A DNA stretch of 64,000 nt. Source: Hymenobacter ginkgonis. GTDB lineage: Bacteria > Bacteroidota > Bacteroidia > Cytophagales > Hymenobacteraceae. Under the pieces are notes generated by a model, which saw only the letters and a list, made by a program, of their open reading frames with translations, did not search any database and had not been told where the DNA came from. Positions 52,863-61,027 of the stretch are shown here, piece by piece (within the stretch, counting starts at the first letter, position 1; each line of letters opens with the position of its first letter). The DNA lies in contig NZ_WQKZ01000001.1 of the NCBI RefSeq assembly GCF_009755225.1, positions 186,001 through 250,000 on the forward strand, given 5' to 3'. The translations under genes and the position numbers were made by a program.

Positions 52863-54101
52863 CTAACTCAGCTTCGCTAGGCTCACCTTAATTCGCTCGA
52901 AGGCCACGCGCAGCTTCTCATCGGCGGCGGCGGTGCTGAACCGAATGCAGTCGGGGGCGCCAAACGAGTCGCCGCTCACCGAGGCCACGTGCGCATCATT
53001 GAGCAAGTACAAAGCCAAATCCGACGAGTCGTTGATGGTGCTGCCATCGGGCGCGGTGCGGCCGAAGAAAGCCGACACATCGGGGAAAATGTAGAAAGCG
53101 CCGTCGGGGGTGGGCGTTTTCAGGCCCGGAATATCTTTGGCAAGTTCCAGCACCAAGTCGCGGCGGCGGTGGTAGGCGGCCACCATCTCATCGGCCGAGG
53201 CCCTACCCCCCTTCAGGGCGGCCAGGCCGGCGCGCTGCGCGATAGAGCAAGTGCCGGACGTAATCTGGCCCTGCAATTTGTCGCAGGCAGCGGCAATATC
53301 TTGGCGGGCAGCCATATAGCCCAGGCGCCAGCCCGTCATGGCGTAGCCTTTCGAGAAGCCATTGACGGTAATAACCTGGTCTTTCACGGCTGCAAACTGG
53401 GCCAGACTTACGTGCTCGCCAGTAAAGTTGATGTACTCGTAAATCTCGTCGGCCAGCGCAAAAATGTGTGGGTGCTGCGCCAGCACGTCGGCAATCGCGC
53501 TCAGTTCGGCGCGGCTGAATACGGCGCCAGTCGGGTTGCAAGGCGACGAATACATCACCAGCTTAGTGCGCGGCGTGATGGCGGCGGCAAACTCGGCGGC
53601 CGTCACCTTGTAGTCGTTGTCGAGGCTACCCATGATGGGCACGGGCACGCCGTCGGCCAGCTCCACGATGGCCGCGTAGCTCACCCAGTAGGGCGAGAAA
53701 ATAATGACCTCGTCGCCGGGGTTCACCAGCGCCAGCACGGCATTGGTGAGCGACTGCTTGGCACCGGTGCTCACCACTATTTCGGTGGGCTTGTAGCTTA
53801 AGTTGTTGTCGCGCTGAAACTTGTCGCAGATAGCCTGGCGCAAGTCAAGGTAGCCGGGTACGGGCGTGTAAAACGTAAAGCCTTCGTCGAGTGCCTGCTT
53901 GGCAGCGTCCTTGATGTACTGCGGCGTCTGAAAATCGGGCTCACCAAAGCTCAAATTGACTACATCGACCCCCTTAGCCGCCAACTCGCGGCTCTTTTTA
54001 GCCATCGCGATGGTAGCCGATTCCTGCATGTGCAGCACGCGGTCGGAGAGGTAGGCGGTCGGGTCGGCCATTGGGGCCGGGGCAACACTACTAGGCGTCA
54101 T
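52863..54101 (-). CDS. PLP-dependent aminotransferase, aspartate aminotransferase class I
   Basis: 412 residues, fold type I. Substrate-binding start SFGEPDFQTPQYIKDAA, phosphate loop TGAKQSLTNA, Asn/Asp region CNPTGAVFS and DEIYEY, and the PLP lysine Lys251 in GFSKGYAMTGWRLGY, with Arg at the C-terminal CIRFSTA. It resembles the AAT-Ib group (aspartate/prephenate aminotransferases of Bacteroidota). Two possible starts, M1 54101 and M11 54071, both before YLSDRV. A TACTTTTG box lies about 30 nt upstream of M1. Confidence 0.95.
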   Translation of the reverse strand: MTPSSVAPAPMADPTAYLSDRVLHMQESATIAMAKKSRELAAKGVDVVNLSFGEPDFQTPQYIKDAAKQALDEGFTFYTPVPGYLDLRQAICDKFQRDNNLSYKPTEIVVSTGAKQSLTNAVLALVNPGDEVIIFSPYWVSYAAIVELADGVPVPIMGSLDNDYKVTAAEFAAAITPRTKLVMYSSPCNPTGAVFSRAELSAIADVLAQHPHIFALADEIYEYINFTGEHVSLAQFAAVKDQVITVNGFSKGYAMTGWRLGYMAARQDIAAACDKLQGQITSGTCSIAQRAGLAALKGGRASADEMVAAYHRRRDLVLELAKDIPGLKTPTPDGAFYIFPDVSAFFGRTAPDGSTINDSSDLALYLLNDAHVASVSGDSFGAPDCIRFSTAAADEKLRVAFERIKVSLAKLS

Positions 54102-54130
54102 AACTTTAGGATAATAAGGTGTGCGAATAA

Positions 54131-54138
54131 CAAAAGTA
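54131..54138 (-). promoter_or_regulatory. Bacteroidota -7 box (TACTTTTG) upstream of the aminotransferase gene
   Basis: Exact TAnnTTTG match on the minus strand, about 29 nt before the aminotransferase ATG at 54101. The remaining divergent gap up to 54398 has no other recognisable element. Confidence 0.45.
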
Positions 54139-54398
54139 TTCGGTGGCCTCCTTTTGCGGGCTATCCACTTGGTATTTACTTCACTTTTAATCGTATTTCT
54201 TCGAGGAGTGGGCCTCGGCGGGGCTCTAATGGCACACCCATATTGTGCAAAGCAGTAGCTAGTAACTCAAAACAGCTGATAATGTGGAAGCTGCCTTTGC
54301 TTCCGCTACTATTCTGTGCGTAGCTTGGCCACGTGAAATGACCTTGCTATCGGTCTTGCTACTAATATCTTGCACTATTCTCGCTGTTTTCTGCTCCT

Positions 54399-55535
54399 AT
54401 GAATTCACAGAGACTTATTAGTTGGTTTGTTGCCCTAGCTATTTGGGGGTGCGCCTTCCATACTAGCCAAGCCCAATCGGCTAAGCGTTGGGTTTTTATG
54501 GGCGTGCTGCAGCTAGAAATGGTGCCCCCCTGCGGAAACCCCGTTTGTGTGCGTCCGCAGGCCCGGTGGGTGGCGGCCGAAGTAGCAGCCGATACGCGCA
54601 AGCGCCTGACCGACTCCTTGATACAGGCCGTAGGGCGGGGCAAGTACACCTACACTAATTACTACGTGGCTGCCAGCCAGGAGTATTACGTGGCGTTGGT
54701 GCTCAAGTCGAGGCAGTGTTCGGAGGGTAGGGAGCGGAAGGTAGTTCCGCATTATACCTTTTACGGCGGCCCCACGCGCGAATCCATTGACACGCAGGTA
54801 GCTACTGATATGAAGCTATACCCCGAAAATGTGGGTTTCAGCATCGTGAACGTAATTGACTGCCGCGCGGTACTGGGCAAGCAAGCGGCGTCGCGGCCTG
54901 CGACGGGCCGAGCCATGAGCTGCGAAGACTTGGTGTATTACCGCGACGTGGAACTGCTGAGCCTGTGGAATAAGCAGCGAGATAAATACGCGATTCAGCA
55001 GAATCACGTCGCGGACGTCAAACGCCTTAAAAGCGACCTGCTGAAGGAAAGCAACTGGTCCACGTCTAACTGGCAGGTAGGGCTGCTTGCCGTAAAAACC
55101 CTGGCTAACACCACCGAAGACTTTTTAGGAATTGCCACGCCGCAGGGCGCGCTGAGGCGAATGGCGAAAAAGCCGGTGAGTTTTTTAGTAGCCAACAAGG
55201 AAAGTATAGAACTCTACGTCAAAGGGGGCAAAACGGCCTTATCTGGTGCCACTACCGATGACATCGTCATGACTGTAGCCGCTGAAGCGCTTAGTGATTT
55301 AAATCAACTCACAAAAAGCGCGGCTTTACTCCAAAATTTGGCGGGCAATATCGCGTCTTTTCAGGAGTACTATGGCAGCCGGGAAGTTATAGAAACGCAG
55401 GTAACCTTGCTAGACAAAGCCATTGCCAGCTACAATGCCAAGCTGCAAAGCAATTCGGCCGGCTTTGCCCGGATTAATAACTACAAGAATTATGTAGATG
55501 CTTATTTAGCAAAAAGCTGCGGCAAAAAGCAATAG
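54399..55535 (+). CDS. Hypothetical exported protein
   Basis: 378 residues with a signal peptide ending at SQAQ. Cys residues in PPCGNPVCVRPQ, SRQCSEG, VIDCRAVLG, AMSCED and a terminal SCGKKQ may form disulfides. The C-terminal half is helical (LNQLTKSAALLQNLAGNIA). No known domain recognised. Base composition is less GC-rich than the flanking genes, and no GGGGTAG copies were seen here. The final ten codons form one arm of a terminator hairpin. Confidence 0.7.
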   Translation: MNSQRLISWFVALAIWGCAFHTSQAQSAKRWVFMGVLQLEMVPPCGNPVCVRPQARWVAAEVAADTRKRLTDSLIQAVGRGKYTYTNYYVAASQEYYVALVLKSRQCSEGRERKVVPHYTFYGGPTRESIDTQVATDMKLYPENVGFSIVNVIDCRAVLGKQAASRPATGRAMSCEDLVYYRDVELLSLWNKQRDKYAIQQNHVADVKRLKSDLLKESNWSTSNWQVGLLAVKTLANTTEDFLGIATPQGALRRMAKKPVSFLVANKESIELYVKGGKTALSGATTDDIVMTVAAEALSDLNQLTKSAALLQNLAGNIASFQEYYGSREVIETQVTLLDKAIASYNAKLQSNSAGFARINNYKNYVDAYLAKSCGKKQ

Positions 55536-55568
55536 CATCAGCTATTGCTTTTTGCCGCAGCTTTTTGC
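55509..55568. terminator. Terminator hairpin whose left arm contains the last codons and stop of the gene
   Basis: Perfect 28-bp arms 55509-55536 and 55541-55568, 4-nt loop, T-run after. The left arm covers the final eight codons plus TAG (55533-55535), so the sequence of the protein's tail (AKSCGKKQ) is fixed by the hairpin, or the hairpin arose by copying the end of the gene in reverse. Confidence 0.9.
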
Positions 55569-55620
55569 TTTTTTCAGCTTTAGTTGCTTCTGATTAAACT
55601 GAAGCAGCTAGAACGGAAAA

Positions 55621-56118
55621 CTAATCTTTAAACGGGTCTTTGTTTTCTTCTGTAACCGTTTCTGCCAGCCGGAGGCAAGCCTTCCTAAAACTATCCGTTT
55701 TCTCTGTTAAGACAATGAAATCTAATCCGTTTATATAAAAGCTATCCCAGCTCTGGGTATCTCCCCTTTTCATGCTAACGCGTAGGGTAGCTTTAAAACG
55801 CACAAATATGTCCGTGCAGTTACCAATTTCAGTAGAACGACCAAATCCGTCGAAGGTGTCCCAGGGTATGCCTTCGATGTACACATTATTTGTATAGTCG
55901 CTTCCTGGTATTGCTGTTTGCGAGTGGTAATAGTCTTTTCTGAGCGTTACATCGAGATACCGGTGCTCGTTGCTCGTTCCTTTATCCACAGCTACTCCTT
56001 TAGCTTCATTTAAAACCCGGTTCATGAAAGCCAGGGTAGCTTCTTGGGTTGGTTTCTGCTGCGCCTGGGCAGCGAAAGTGCACATGAAAAAGTAGCAGCA
56101 AGTAAAAAGTCTTTTCAT
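55621..56118 (-). CDS. Hypothetical exported protein
   Basis: 165 residues with a signal peptide (FFMCTFAAQAQQ). Body predicted to be alpha/beta with VRFKATLRVSMKRG and SFYINGLDFIVL strands. A single cysteine pair (GNCTD, KACLR). No family recognised. Sits in the lower-GC patch. Confidence 0.65.
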   Translation of the reverse strand: MKRLFTCCYFFMCTFAAQAQQKPTQEATLAFMNRVLNEAKGVAVDKGTSNEHRYLDVTLRKDYYHSQTAIPGSDYTNNVYIEGIPWDTFDGFGRSTEIGNCTDIFVRFKATLRVSMKRGDTQSWDSFYINGLDFIVLTEKTDSFRKACLRLAETVTEENKDPFKD

Positions 56119-56174
56119 AAATTTTGAGGGTAGGAGGTGCTAGCTACTTGTCACTTAAGCTGCTACTAGCAGCG

Positions 56175-56228
56175 ACTGTATTTGGGCAATGAATAGGTGA
56201 AAACAGCTATTCATTGCCTAAATACAGT
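56175..56228. terminator. Hairpin between two hypothetical genes
   Basis: Arms 56175-56196 and 56207-56228, 22 nt with one G/A mismatch. Likely terminator of the 56297-56704 gene on the minus strand. Confidence 0.7.
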
Positions 56229-56296
56229 AAATCTGCTTATTGCAAATGACGGTTAGCTGGTGCTAGTAGTGAGTCGTTATGACGGCTAGGCTCAGC

Positions 56297-56704
56297 TTAC
56301 TCGCAGGTAGCAGAGAAACCCTCAATTCTTCGCTTATGCTCTAGGTTATTATTATTGGCTATCATAAACCGGCGAGCCGCCACTGCCTTGTCGTAGGTGT
56401 CATAAACCCAGCCATCTAAAGGGGAGCCGTACTCTAACCCTCTAGTGGTCGTTTCCTCTTCACCTTTATAGTAAGTTATAAACTGATGCGCGACCATACT
56501 CCCGCTATTGTCGCACGAAAACTCTACAATGCCCGTGGTGAGCGCTACGCGACCAGCATGACCCGGCTCGTCCAAGGATTTATCCCACTCCGTGGCAGTC
56601 ACAAACGCGTAGTGAGTGACTAATGGCTGCTTCGTGGTTGGAGTTGTAAATCCCGACAGGGCTGTGATTACGAGTAAACAAGAGGCCGTGTAGATTTTTT
56701 TCAT
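56297..56704 (-). CDS. Hypothetical exported protein
   Basis: 135 residues from ATG 56704 (MKKIYTASCLLVITALSGFT), a signal peptide; the frame is open to 56785 but that region holds promoter-like elements. Mature part has paired cysteines (FSCDNSG, ATCE) and aromatic strands such as VTATEWDKS and QFITYYKG. No family recognised. Confidence 0.65.
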   Translation of the reverse strand: MKKIYTASCLLVITALSGFTTPTTKQPLVTHYAFVTATEWDKSLDEPGHAGRVALTTGIVEFSCDNSGSMVAHQFITYYKGEEETTTRGLEYGSPLDGWVYDTYDKAVAARRFMIANNNNLEHKRRIEGFSATCE

Positions 56705-56754
56705 AAAGTTGGGGAAAATTAGTACAATAAAAACTTGTTTAGTTTCTATTGAAG

Positions 56755-56785
56755 CAAAACTACTGGGCCTGTAAACGGGCAGCAA
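56755..56785 (-). promoter_or_regulatory. Promoter with -33 TTG and -7 TAGTTTTG
   Basis: On the minus strand TTG (56785-56783) is separated by 20 nt from TAGTTTTG (56762-56755), the Bacteroidota consensus arrangement. It lies 50 nt before the 56704 start and gives a normal leader. Confidence 0.5.
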
Positions 56786-57199
56786 TACCCACTAGTGGGT
56801 ATTTTTAAGCCGAACAGTGGAATAGCTAAAGGATATGAGTAATCAACGGTGTAAGGAGCCCTACCAAATTGCCGATGCTAACCAATAGCAACTGGCAGGC
56901 ATGGGTAGGCCTGATTAGCAACAGAAACCGTTTCAGCATTGCTAGTGAGGCAATTTGTTGCTTACAGCTGCTGGCCATTGACAGTCAAAATTTGTCTGAA
57001 AGTCAGGCATTTACAACTAAAAAAGCGCACGAATTCTCTTTTGCGGGCTACCGGGTTCTCCTTTAACCGTACTTCTGTGGCTGGTGCGCCGCGGCGGCGC
57101 CCCGCCTCATTTTTACGCTTGCCACTCTAACGCGGGCACTGCGCTAGACCGACCACCCCAAGCAACTGTGCAGCTACGAATCGCCGTTTCAAGCAAATC
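56786..57199. other. Intergenic region with no supported gene
   Basis: About 410 bp between divergent genes, AT-richer than the flanks, without strong hairpins or convincing frames. A TACTTCTG near 57070 is an imperfect -7 box that could serve the 57200 gene. Confidence 0.5.
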
Positions 57200-57667
57200 A
57201 TGACCGAAACAACTAGTACCGCCTTCGACCGTGCCCGCACCGGGCTGTGGGTAAGCTTGCAAAAGCACCTAGCCCTTATTTACCAGGCCGAAGCAGCCTT
57301 TACGAAAGCAGTAGCTTTTGCTGATGCCTTCCCTTTTTTGGCCTCAGCTGTGGAGGCCGAGCTGCTGGCCGAGTACGACCGGCAGCGCAGCGCCCTGCGC
57401 GACTTATTCACCGACGAAACGGCCCAGCTGGATACGCTGACCAAAGCCATCCGCACGAAGGGCTACTCGGAAGACGAGAAAAAGCAGCTCTATCTGTTGC
57501 TGCTCGGCTACCTCGACATCGCCGCCGCCGTGTTTGAGCGGCTGGCCGTGCAGGTGCCCGTGCGGCTGCCCAAAGACGCCGAGTTGGAAGCTACTCAGGC
57601 GCGGTTTGAGCGGGTGCGGAATTTTGCCCGGCTGCAAGTGAAAGGCATGGCCGGGCTGCTGTGCTAA
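57200..57667 (+). CDS. Hypothetical helical protein
   Basis: 155 residues, no signal peptide, strongly helical throughout with charged heptad-like spacing (SALRDLFTDETAQLDTLTKAI). No motif recognised. Probably cytoplasmic. Convergent with the GT2 fusion. Confidence 0.65.
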   Translation: MTETTSTAFDRARTGLWVSLQKHLALIYQAEAAFTKAVAFADAFPFLASAVEAELLAEYDRQRSALRDLFTDETAQLDTLTKAIRTKGYSEDEKKQLYLLLLGYLDIAAAVFERLAVQVPVRLPKDAELEATQARFERVRNFARLQVKGMAGLLC

Positions 57668-57741
57668 TGCCTGGCGGGGTTTGGACACAGCCTCCGGCTG
57701 GTTCGCTGGTAGGTGTTTTTCGCTAACATCAGTGGCTACCA

Positions 57742-59727
57742 TCAGCGGCTGCCCAGGCCGCGCCAGCCGCGCCAGAGCGTGCGCAGGTCCATGTCGTACT
57801 CGTAGTCTTTGGCGTACAAAAACTCTAGGCGGCGGCGGGTAGCGGCGTCGGCGGGGGGTAGGGCGGGCCCGGCTGCATCGGCCGGCGAAAGCACCGCGGG
57901 CGGCCCCGCCGCCTCGGGGGTGTAGCGCAGGCCCACCCAGCTGCGCCGGCCCAGCAGCACCCGGCCAATGTTGGGCAGCAGCCCACCGGGCTGGCGCAGG
58001 CCCCAGATAAGGAAGGGGGTAGCGAGTAGCAGCGCCAGGCTAGCCAGTAGGTCGAGCAGGCGTTTGGTGCGGCGCTGGGCGGGCTGGGCCAGGCGCAGGT
58101 TCAGGTCGAGGGTGTAGTAGTCGCCGGAGGCATTTTTGCCGTTGCTGCCGATGATGTACTGGCTATCCTCGGGCAAAATCTTGTAGTTGACCGTCGGCTG
58201 GGGGGGTAGGCTCAGCATGAGGCTTATAATCTGGCTGGCCGGCAGGTCCTTACTGCAAAAAATGAGCTCGTTCAACTCATAAATCCGCACCAATTCGGGT
58301 AGTTGCCGCAGCTCGCCGAGTTGCTCAGACGAGGGGGGTAGGGCTGGCCCCTGGCCCGGCTGCACCGCTGCTGGCGGAATGTAGCCGATGATGCTGGCTG
58401 GCACCTGCGCCGCGGCCAGCAGCTGGCGCACGCGCTGGCTTTCGGCCGCCGAGCCGATGATGGCCAGGCGCTTGGGCCGGGTTTCGCTGAGGCGCAGGTT
58501 GCCGTGGCGCAGCCAGTGGGCCAGCAGCCGGCGCCCCACTAGTGCGGCCACCGCCCAGGCGCCGCCCAGCACAATGAGCGCCTTCGAAAAACGCCAGCTA
58601 TCTAGGAAATTAGAGCCAGCCGAAATCAGCACTGTGCCCACCACGATGCCGCGCATCACGGGCCCTGTGCGGGCGGGGCGGTCGTAGCCGCCGCTTAGCC
58701 AAGTAGCTAGCAGCCACACCACGATGTACACCGGCACAGCCACCAGCATGTACTGGGGGGGGTAGGGCAGGCGCACGTACTTCTGGTTGTGCTCCCAGTA
58801 GGTTTTGAGGGCGTACATGCCGGCGTAGAGCAGGCCCGCATCGGCCAGGATGGGCGCGGCGGCGGTGGCCCAGCGGCGGGCTACCGCCGCGCCGGCCCGC
58901 AGCCAGATGGCCCCGTTTATCAGCCCCGAAAACAGCCCGGCCCGGCCCGGCGCGAAGTGCTTCTGGGCAAAAATGACCATCGCCCGATAAAACACGAACA
59001 CGTAGTTGACGCTCGTGCGCTTCGTGCTTTCGCCTTTGTAATGAATGATGCGGGTGCCGGGGAAATACCAATTTTGCCAGCCGCCCTGCGTGAGGCGATA
59101 CGAGAGGTCGATGTCCTCGCCGTACATAAAATAATCTTCGTCCAGCAGCCCTATTTCGGCCAGGGCCGCCTGGCGCAGTAGCATAAACGCGCCGCTTAGC
59201 ACCTCAATCTGGTGCGCCTCGTTCTTGTCGAGATACCCCAGGTGGTAACGTCCAAAGGTGCGCGAGCGCGGCAAAAGCTGCGCCAGCCCAAACATCTTGT
59301 AAAACGCCACCGAGGGGGTAGGGAGCCCGCGCTTGCTTTCGGGTAGAAACTGGCCTTGGCCATCAAGCATTTGCACGCCCAGGCCGCCGCAGCGCGGGTG
59401 CGCATCCATAAACTCGCAGCACAGCCGGAAGGTGTCTTCCTCCACCAGCGTGTCGGGGTTCAGCAGCAGTTGGTACTGGCCGGTGGCTCGGCGCAGGGCT
59501 TGGTTGTTGCCTTTCGAGAAACCGGGGTTGTCTTTGTTCTCGATAAGAATAACTTCCGGAAACCGCGCCCGCACCATGGCTACCGAATTGTCGGCCGAGT
59601 TATTATCGACCACAAATACTTCGACGGGCTGGCCCAACTTCGCCACCGCTTGGCGAACCGACAAGAGGGCCTGCTCCAGAAAGTAGCAAACGTTGTAGTT
59701 GACAATGACGACAGAAAGCTTCACCAC
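57742..59727 (-). CDS. Glycosyltransferase family 2 fused to membrane and degenerate sugar-phosphate transferase regions
   Basis: 661 residues, GTG start at 59727 (a second GTG follows directly). Residues 1-240 are a GT2 domain: VIVNYNVCYFLEQALLSV, VVDNNSADNS, LLLNPDTLVEED (metal-binding Asp) and the acceptor-side YGEDIDLSYRL. About 300-425 hold four or five membrane helices; about 430-540 a Rossmann-like segment (KRLAIIGSAAESQRVRQLL). The end starts with K555 RLLDLLASLALLLATPFL, the first helix of bacterial sugar transferases (WcaJ/WbaP), followed closely by LPNIGRVLLGRRSWVGLR, the tail of that family; the catalytic centre between them is missing. It likely builds a surface polysaccharide, with the sugar-transferase remnant serving as membrane scaffold. 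Confidence 0.85.
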   Translation of the reverse strand: MVKLSVVIVNYNVCYFLEQALLSVRQAVAKLGQPVEVFVVDNNSADNSVAMVRARFPEVILIENKDNPGFSKGNNQALRRATGQYQLLLNPDTLVEEDTFRLCCEFMDAHPRCGGLGVQMLDGQGQFLPESKRGLPTPSVAFYKMFGLAQLLPRSRTFGRYHLGYLDKNEAHQIEVLSGAFMLLRQAALAEIGLLDEDYFMYGEDIDLSYRLTQGGWQNWYFPGTRIIHYKGESTKRTSVNYVFVFYRAMVIFAQKHFAPGRAGLFSGLINGAIWLRAGAAVARRWATAAAPILADAGLLYAGMYALKTYWEHNQKYVRLPYPPQYMLVAVPVYIVVWLLATWLSGGYDRPARTGPVMRGIVVGTVLISAGSNFLDSWRFSKALIVLGGAWAVAALVGRRLLAHWLRHGNLRLSETRPKRLAIIGSAAESQRVRQLLAAAQVPASIIGYIPPAAVQPGQGPALPPSSEQLGELRQLPELVRIYELNELIFCSKDLPASQIISLMLSLPPQPTVNYKILPEDSQYIIGSNGKNASGDYYTLDLNLRLAQPAQRRTKRLLDLLASLALLLATPFLIWGLRQPGGLLPNIGRVLLGRRSWVGLRYTPEAAGPPAVLSPADAAGPALPPADAATRRRLEFLYAKDYEYDMDLRTLWRGWRGLGSR

Positions 59728-59761
59728 GGGGCAGCGAAGTTAGTAGTGCCGCCCAAAAAGA

Positions 59762-59794
59762 AACGTCCTGCTTCGGTAAACGAAGCAGGACGTT
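59762..59794. terminator. Family-A palindrome, compact form
   Basis: Perfect 14-bp arms AACGTCCTGCTTCG / CGAAGCAGGACGTT with a 5-nt loop. Between the recR stop and the GT2 start. Confidence 0.85.
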
Positions 59795-59812
59795 AGGCTA
59801 GTTTAGGGTGGG

Positions 59813-60427
59813 TTAGCGCGCTTGGCGCTGGCGCTCCACAATAGAACGCCCGAGGGTTATCTCGTCGGCATACTCCAGCTCGCCACCCATCGGAATGCCG
59901 CGGGCAATGGTGCTGATGTTGAGTTGCTCGAAGTCGCGCAGGCGGCGCGAGAGGTAGAAAGCCGTAGTGTCGCCCTCCATAGTGGGTGAAATGGCCAAGA
60001 TGACTTCGCGGATTTCGGAATCGTCGGCTGCCGCGCGGGCCACCAGCGAATCAACCTGCAAGTCGGCCGGCCCTACCCCCTCAATGGGCGAGATGACGCC
60101 GCCCAGCACGTGGTACACGCCCTGGTACTGGCCTGTATTTTCGATGGCAATCACGTCGCGCACGTCGGCCACTACGCACACCGTGCTGTGGTCGCGCAGC
60201 TGGTTGGCGCAAATAAAGCACTCCTCGCTGTCCGAAATGCTGTGGCAGGTGCGGCAATACGTGATATCGAAGCGCATTTTGGCAAGCGCCTCGGCCAGGT
60301 TAGCGGTGGTATCGCTTTCGGCTTTCAGCAGGTGCAAGGCCAGGCGCAGCGCCGTTTTCTTGCCAATGCCGGGTAGGCGCGACAGTTCAACTACTGCGTT
60401 TTCAATCAGTTTGGAAGGAAAATCCAT
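59813..60427 (-). CDS. recR: Recombination mediator RecR
   Basis: 204 residues. Helix-hairpin-helix start LSRLPGIGKKTALRLALHLL, zinc finger with Cys58, Cys61, Cys70 and Cys73 (YCRTCHSISDSEECFIC), and a Toprim domain with VVADVRDVIAIENTGQYQGVYHVLGG in its core. Works with RecO to load RecA at single-strand gaps. Directly upstream of GT2 on the same strand but separated by a hairpin. Confidence 0.97.
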   Translation of the reverse strand: MDFPSKLIENAVVELSRLPGIGKKTALRLALHLLKAESDTTANLAEALAKMRFDITYCRTCHSISDSEECFICANQLRDHSTVCVVADVRDVIAIENTGQYQGVYHVLGGVISPIEGVGPADLQVDSLVARAAADDSEIREVILAISPTMEGDTTAFYLSRRLRDFEQLNISTIARGIPMGGELEYADEITLGRSIVERQRQAR

Positions 60428-60497
60428 TCAGGGCGTGGGACAATCATGCTCGTGTAGCAGTTGCTTGCCAAAGCATGACGGGTACTTAGGATAAAAA

Positions 60498-60788
60498 TCA
60501 AACGATATCTGCCGAAATACCCCGGTCGTGGATGGCCGAGCAGCGCGGGGCTAGCTCGTCAAACGTGCCGTTTTTGACCGCGCATTTCCCCTTGTGGTGG
60601 ATGAGCAGCGTGCACTGCTCGGCCTGCTCGGGCTCGTGGCCGCACACATCGATAAGCGTCTGAATGACGTGGTCGAAGGTGTTGACATCATCATTATACA
60701 CCACGAGTGTGCGCAGCTCCTGCTCTTCTTCGAGCAGCAGTACGTCATCATCGTAGTCAATTTGCGGGCGGGTAGCAGGGAAAGCCAT
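60498..60788 (-). CDS. clpS: ATP-dependent Clp protease adaptor ClpS
   Basis: 96 residues from ATG 60788 (MAFPATRPQIDYDDDV); the open extension upstream is not supported. The ClpS core is YNDDVNTFDHVIQTLI, with the N-degron pocket residues N, D and H in the NDDxNTFDHV block, then CTLLIHHKGKCAVKNGTFDELAP. It delivers N-end-rule substrates to ClpAP-type proteases. A TATTTTTG box lies 4 nt upstream of the ATG. Confidence 0.95.
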   Translation of the reverse strand: MAFPATRPQIDYDDDVLLLEEEQELRTLVVYNDDVNTFDHVIQTLIDVCGHEPEQAEQCTLLIHHKGKCAVKNGTFDELAPRCSAIHDRGISADIV

Positions 60789-60792
60789 GGCA

Positions 60793-60800
60793 CAAAAATA
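60793..60800 (-). promoter_or_regulatory. Bacteroidota -7 box (TATTTTTG), 4 nt before clpS
   Basis: Exact TAnnTTTG match on the minus strand; a TTTC about 22 nt upstream may be the -33 element. The start codon would be at or near the first transcribed base. Confidence 0.45.
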
Positions 60801-60916
60801 CGGCGGCTGAAGCCGACAGTAGGAAAGCAGCATTCGAATAATAACCCCACGGCCGGCGGTTTCGTTTCGCAAAAGCCCAGGATAATGGGGTGGAAAACAT
60901 AATAAGTGGCCCCGAA

Positions 60917-61007
60917 AAGAACGTCCGGCTAAGCTGGCGCAGCATCTTCTACTGCATCATTGGATGAAGCAATAGAAGATGCTGCGCCAGCTTAGCCGGA
61001 CGTTCTT
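60917..61007. terminator. Family-A palindrome with perfect 35-bp arms
   Basis: Arms 60917-60951 and 60973-61007 are exact complements with a 21-nt loop; arm begins AAGAACGTCCGGCTAAGC and ends AGCATCTTCTA. Follows the aldo/keto reductase stop. Confidence 0.9.
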
Positions 61008-61027
61008 CTTAAACTAATTAGGCGAGC

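Noticed and set aside
14418..61007. CRISPR array formed by the repeated palindromes
   Set aside because: Copies are kilobases apart, differ in sequence and have no regular spacers or cas genes.
14418..61007. Insertion sequence or MITE as the source of the family-A palindromes
   Set aside because: I see no transposase, no consistent target-site duplications and no fixed terminal sequence beyond the shared core, so mobility stays unproven.
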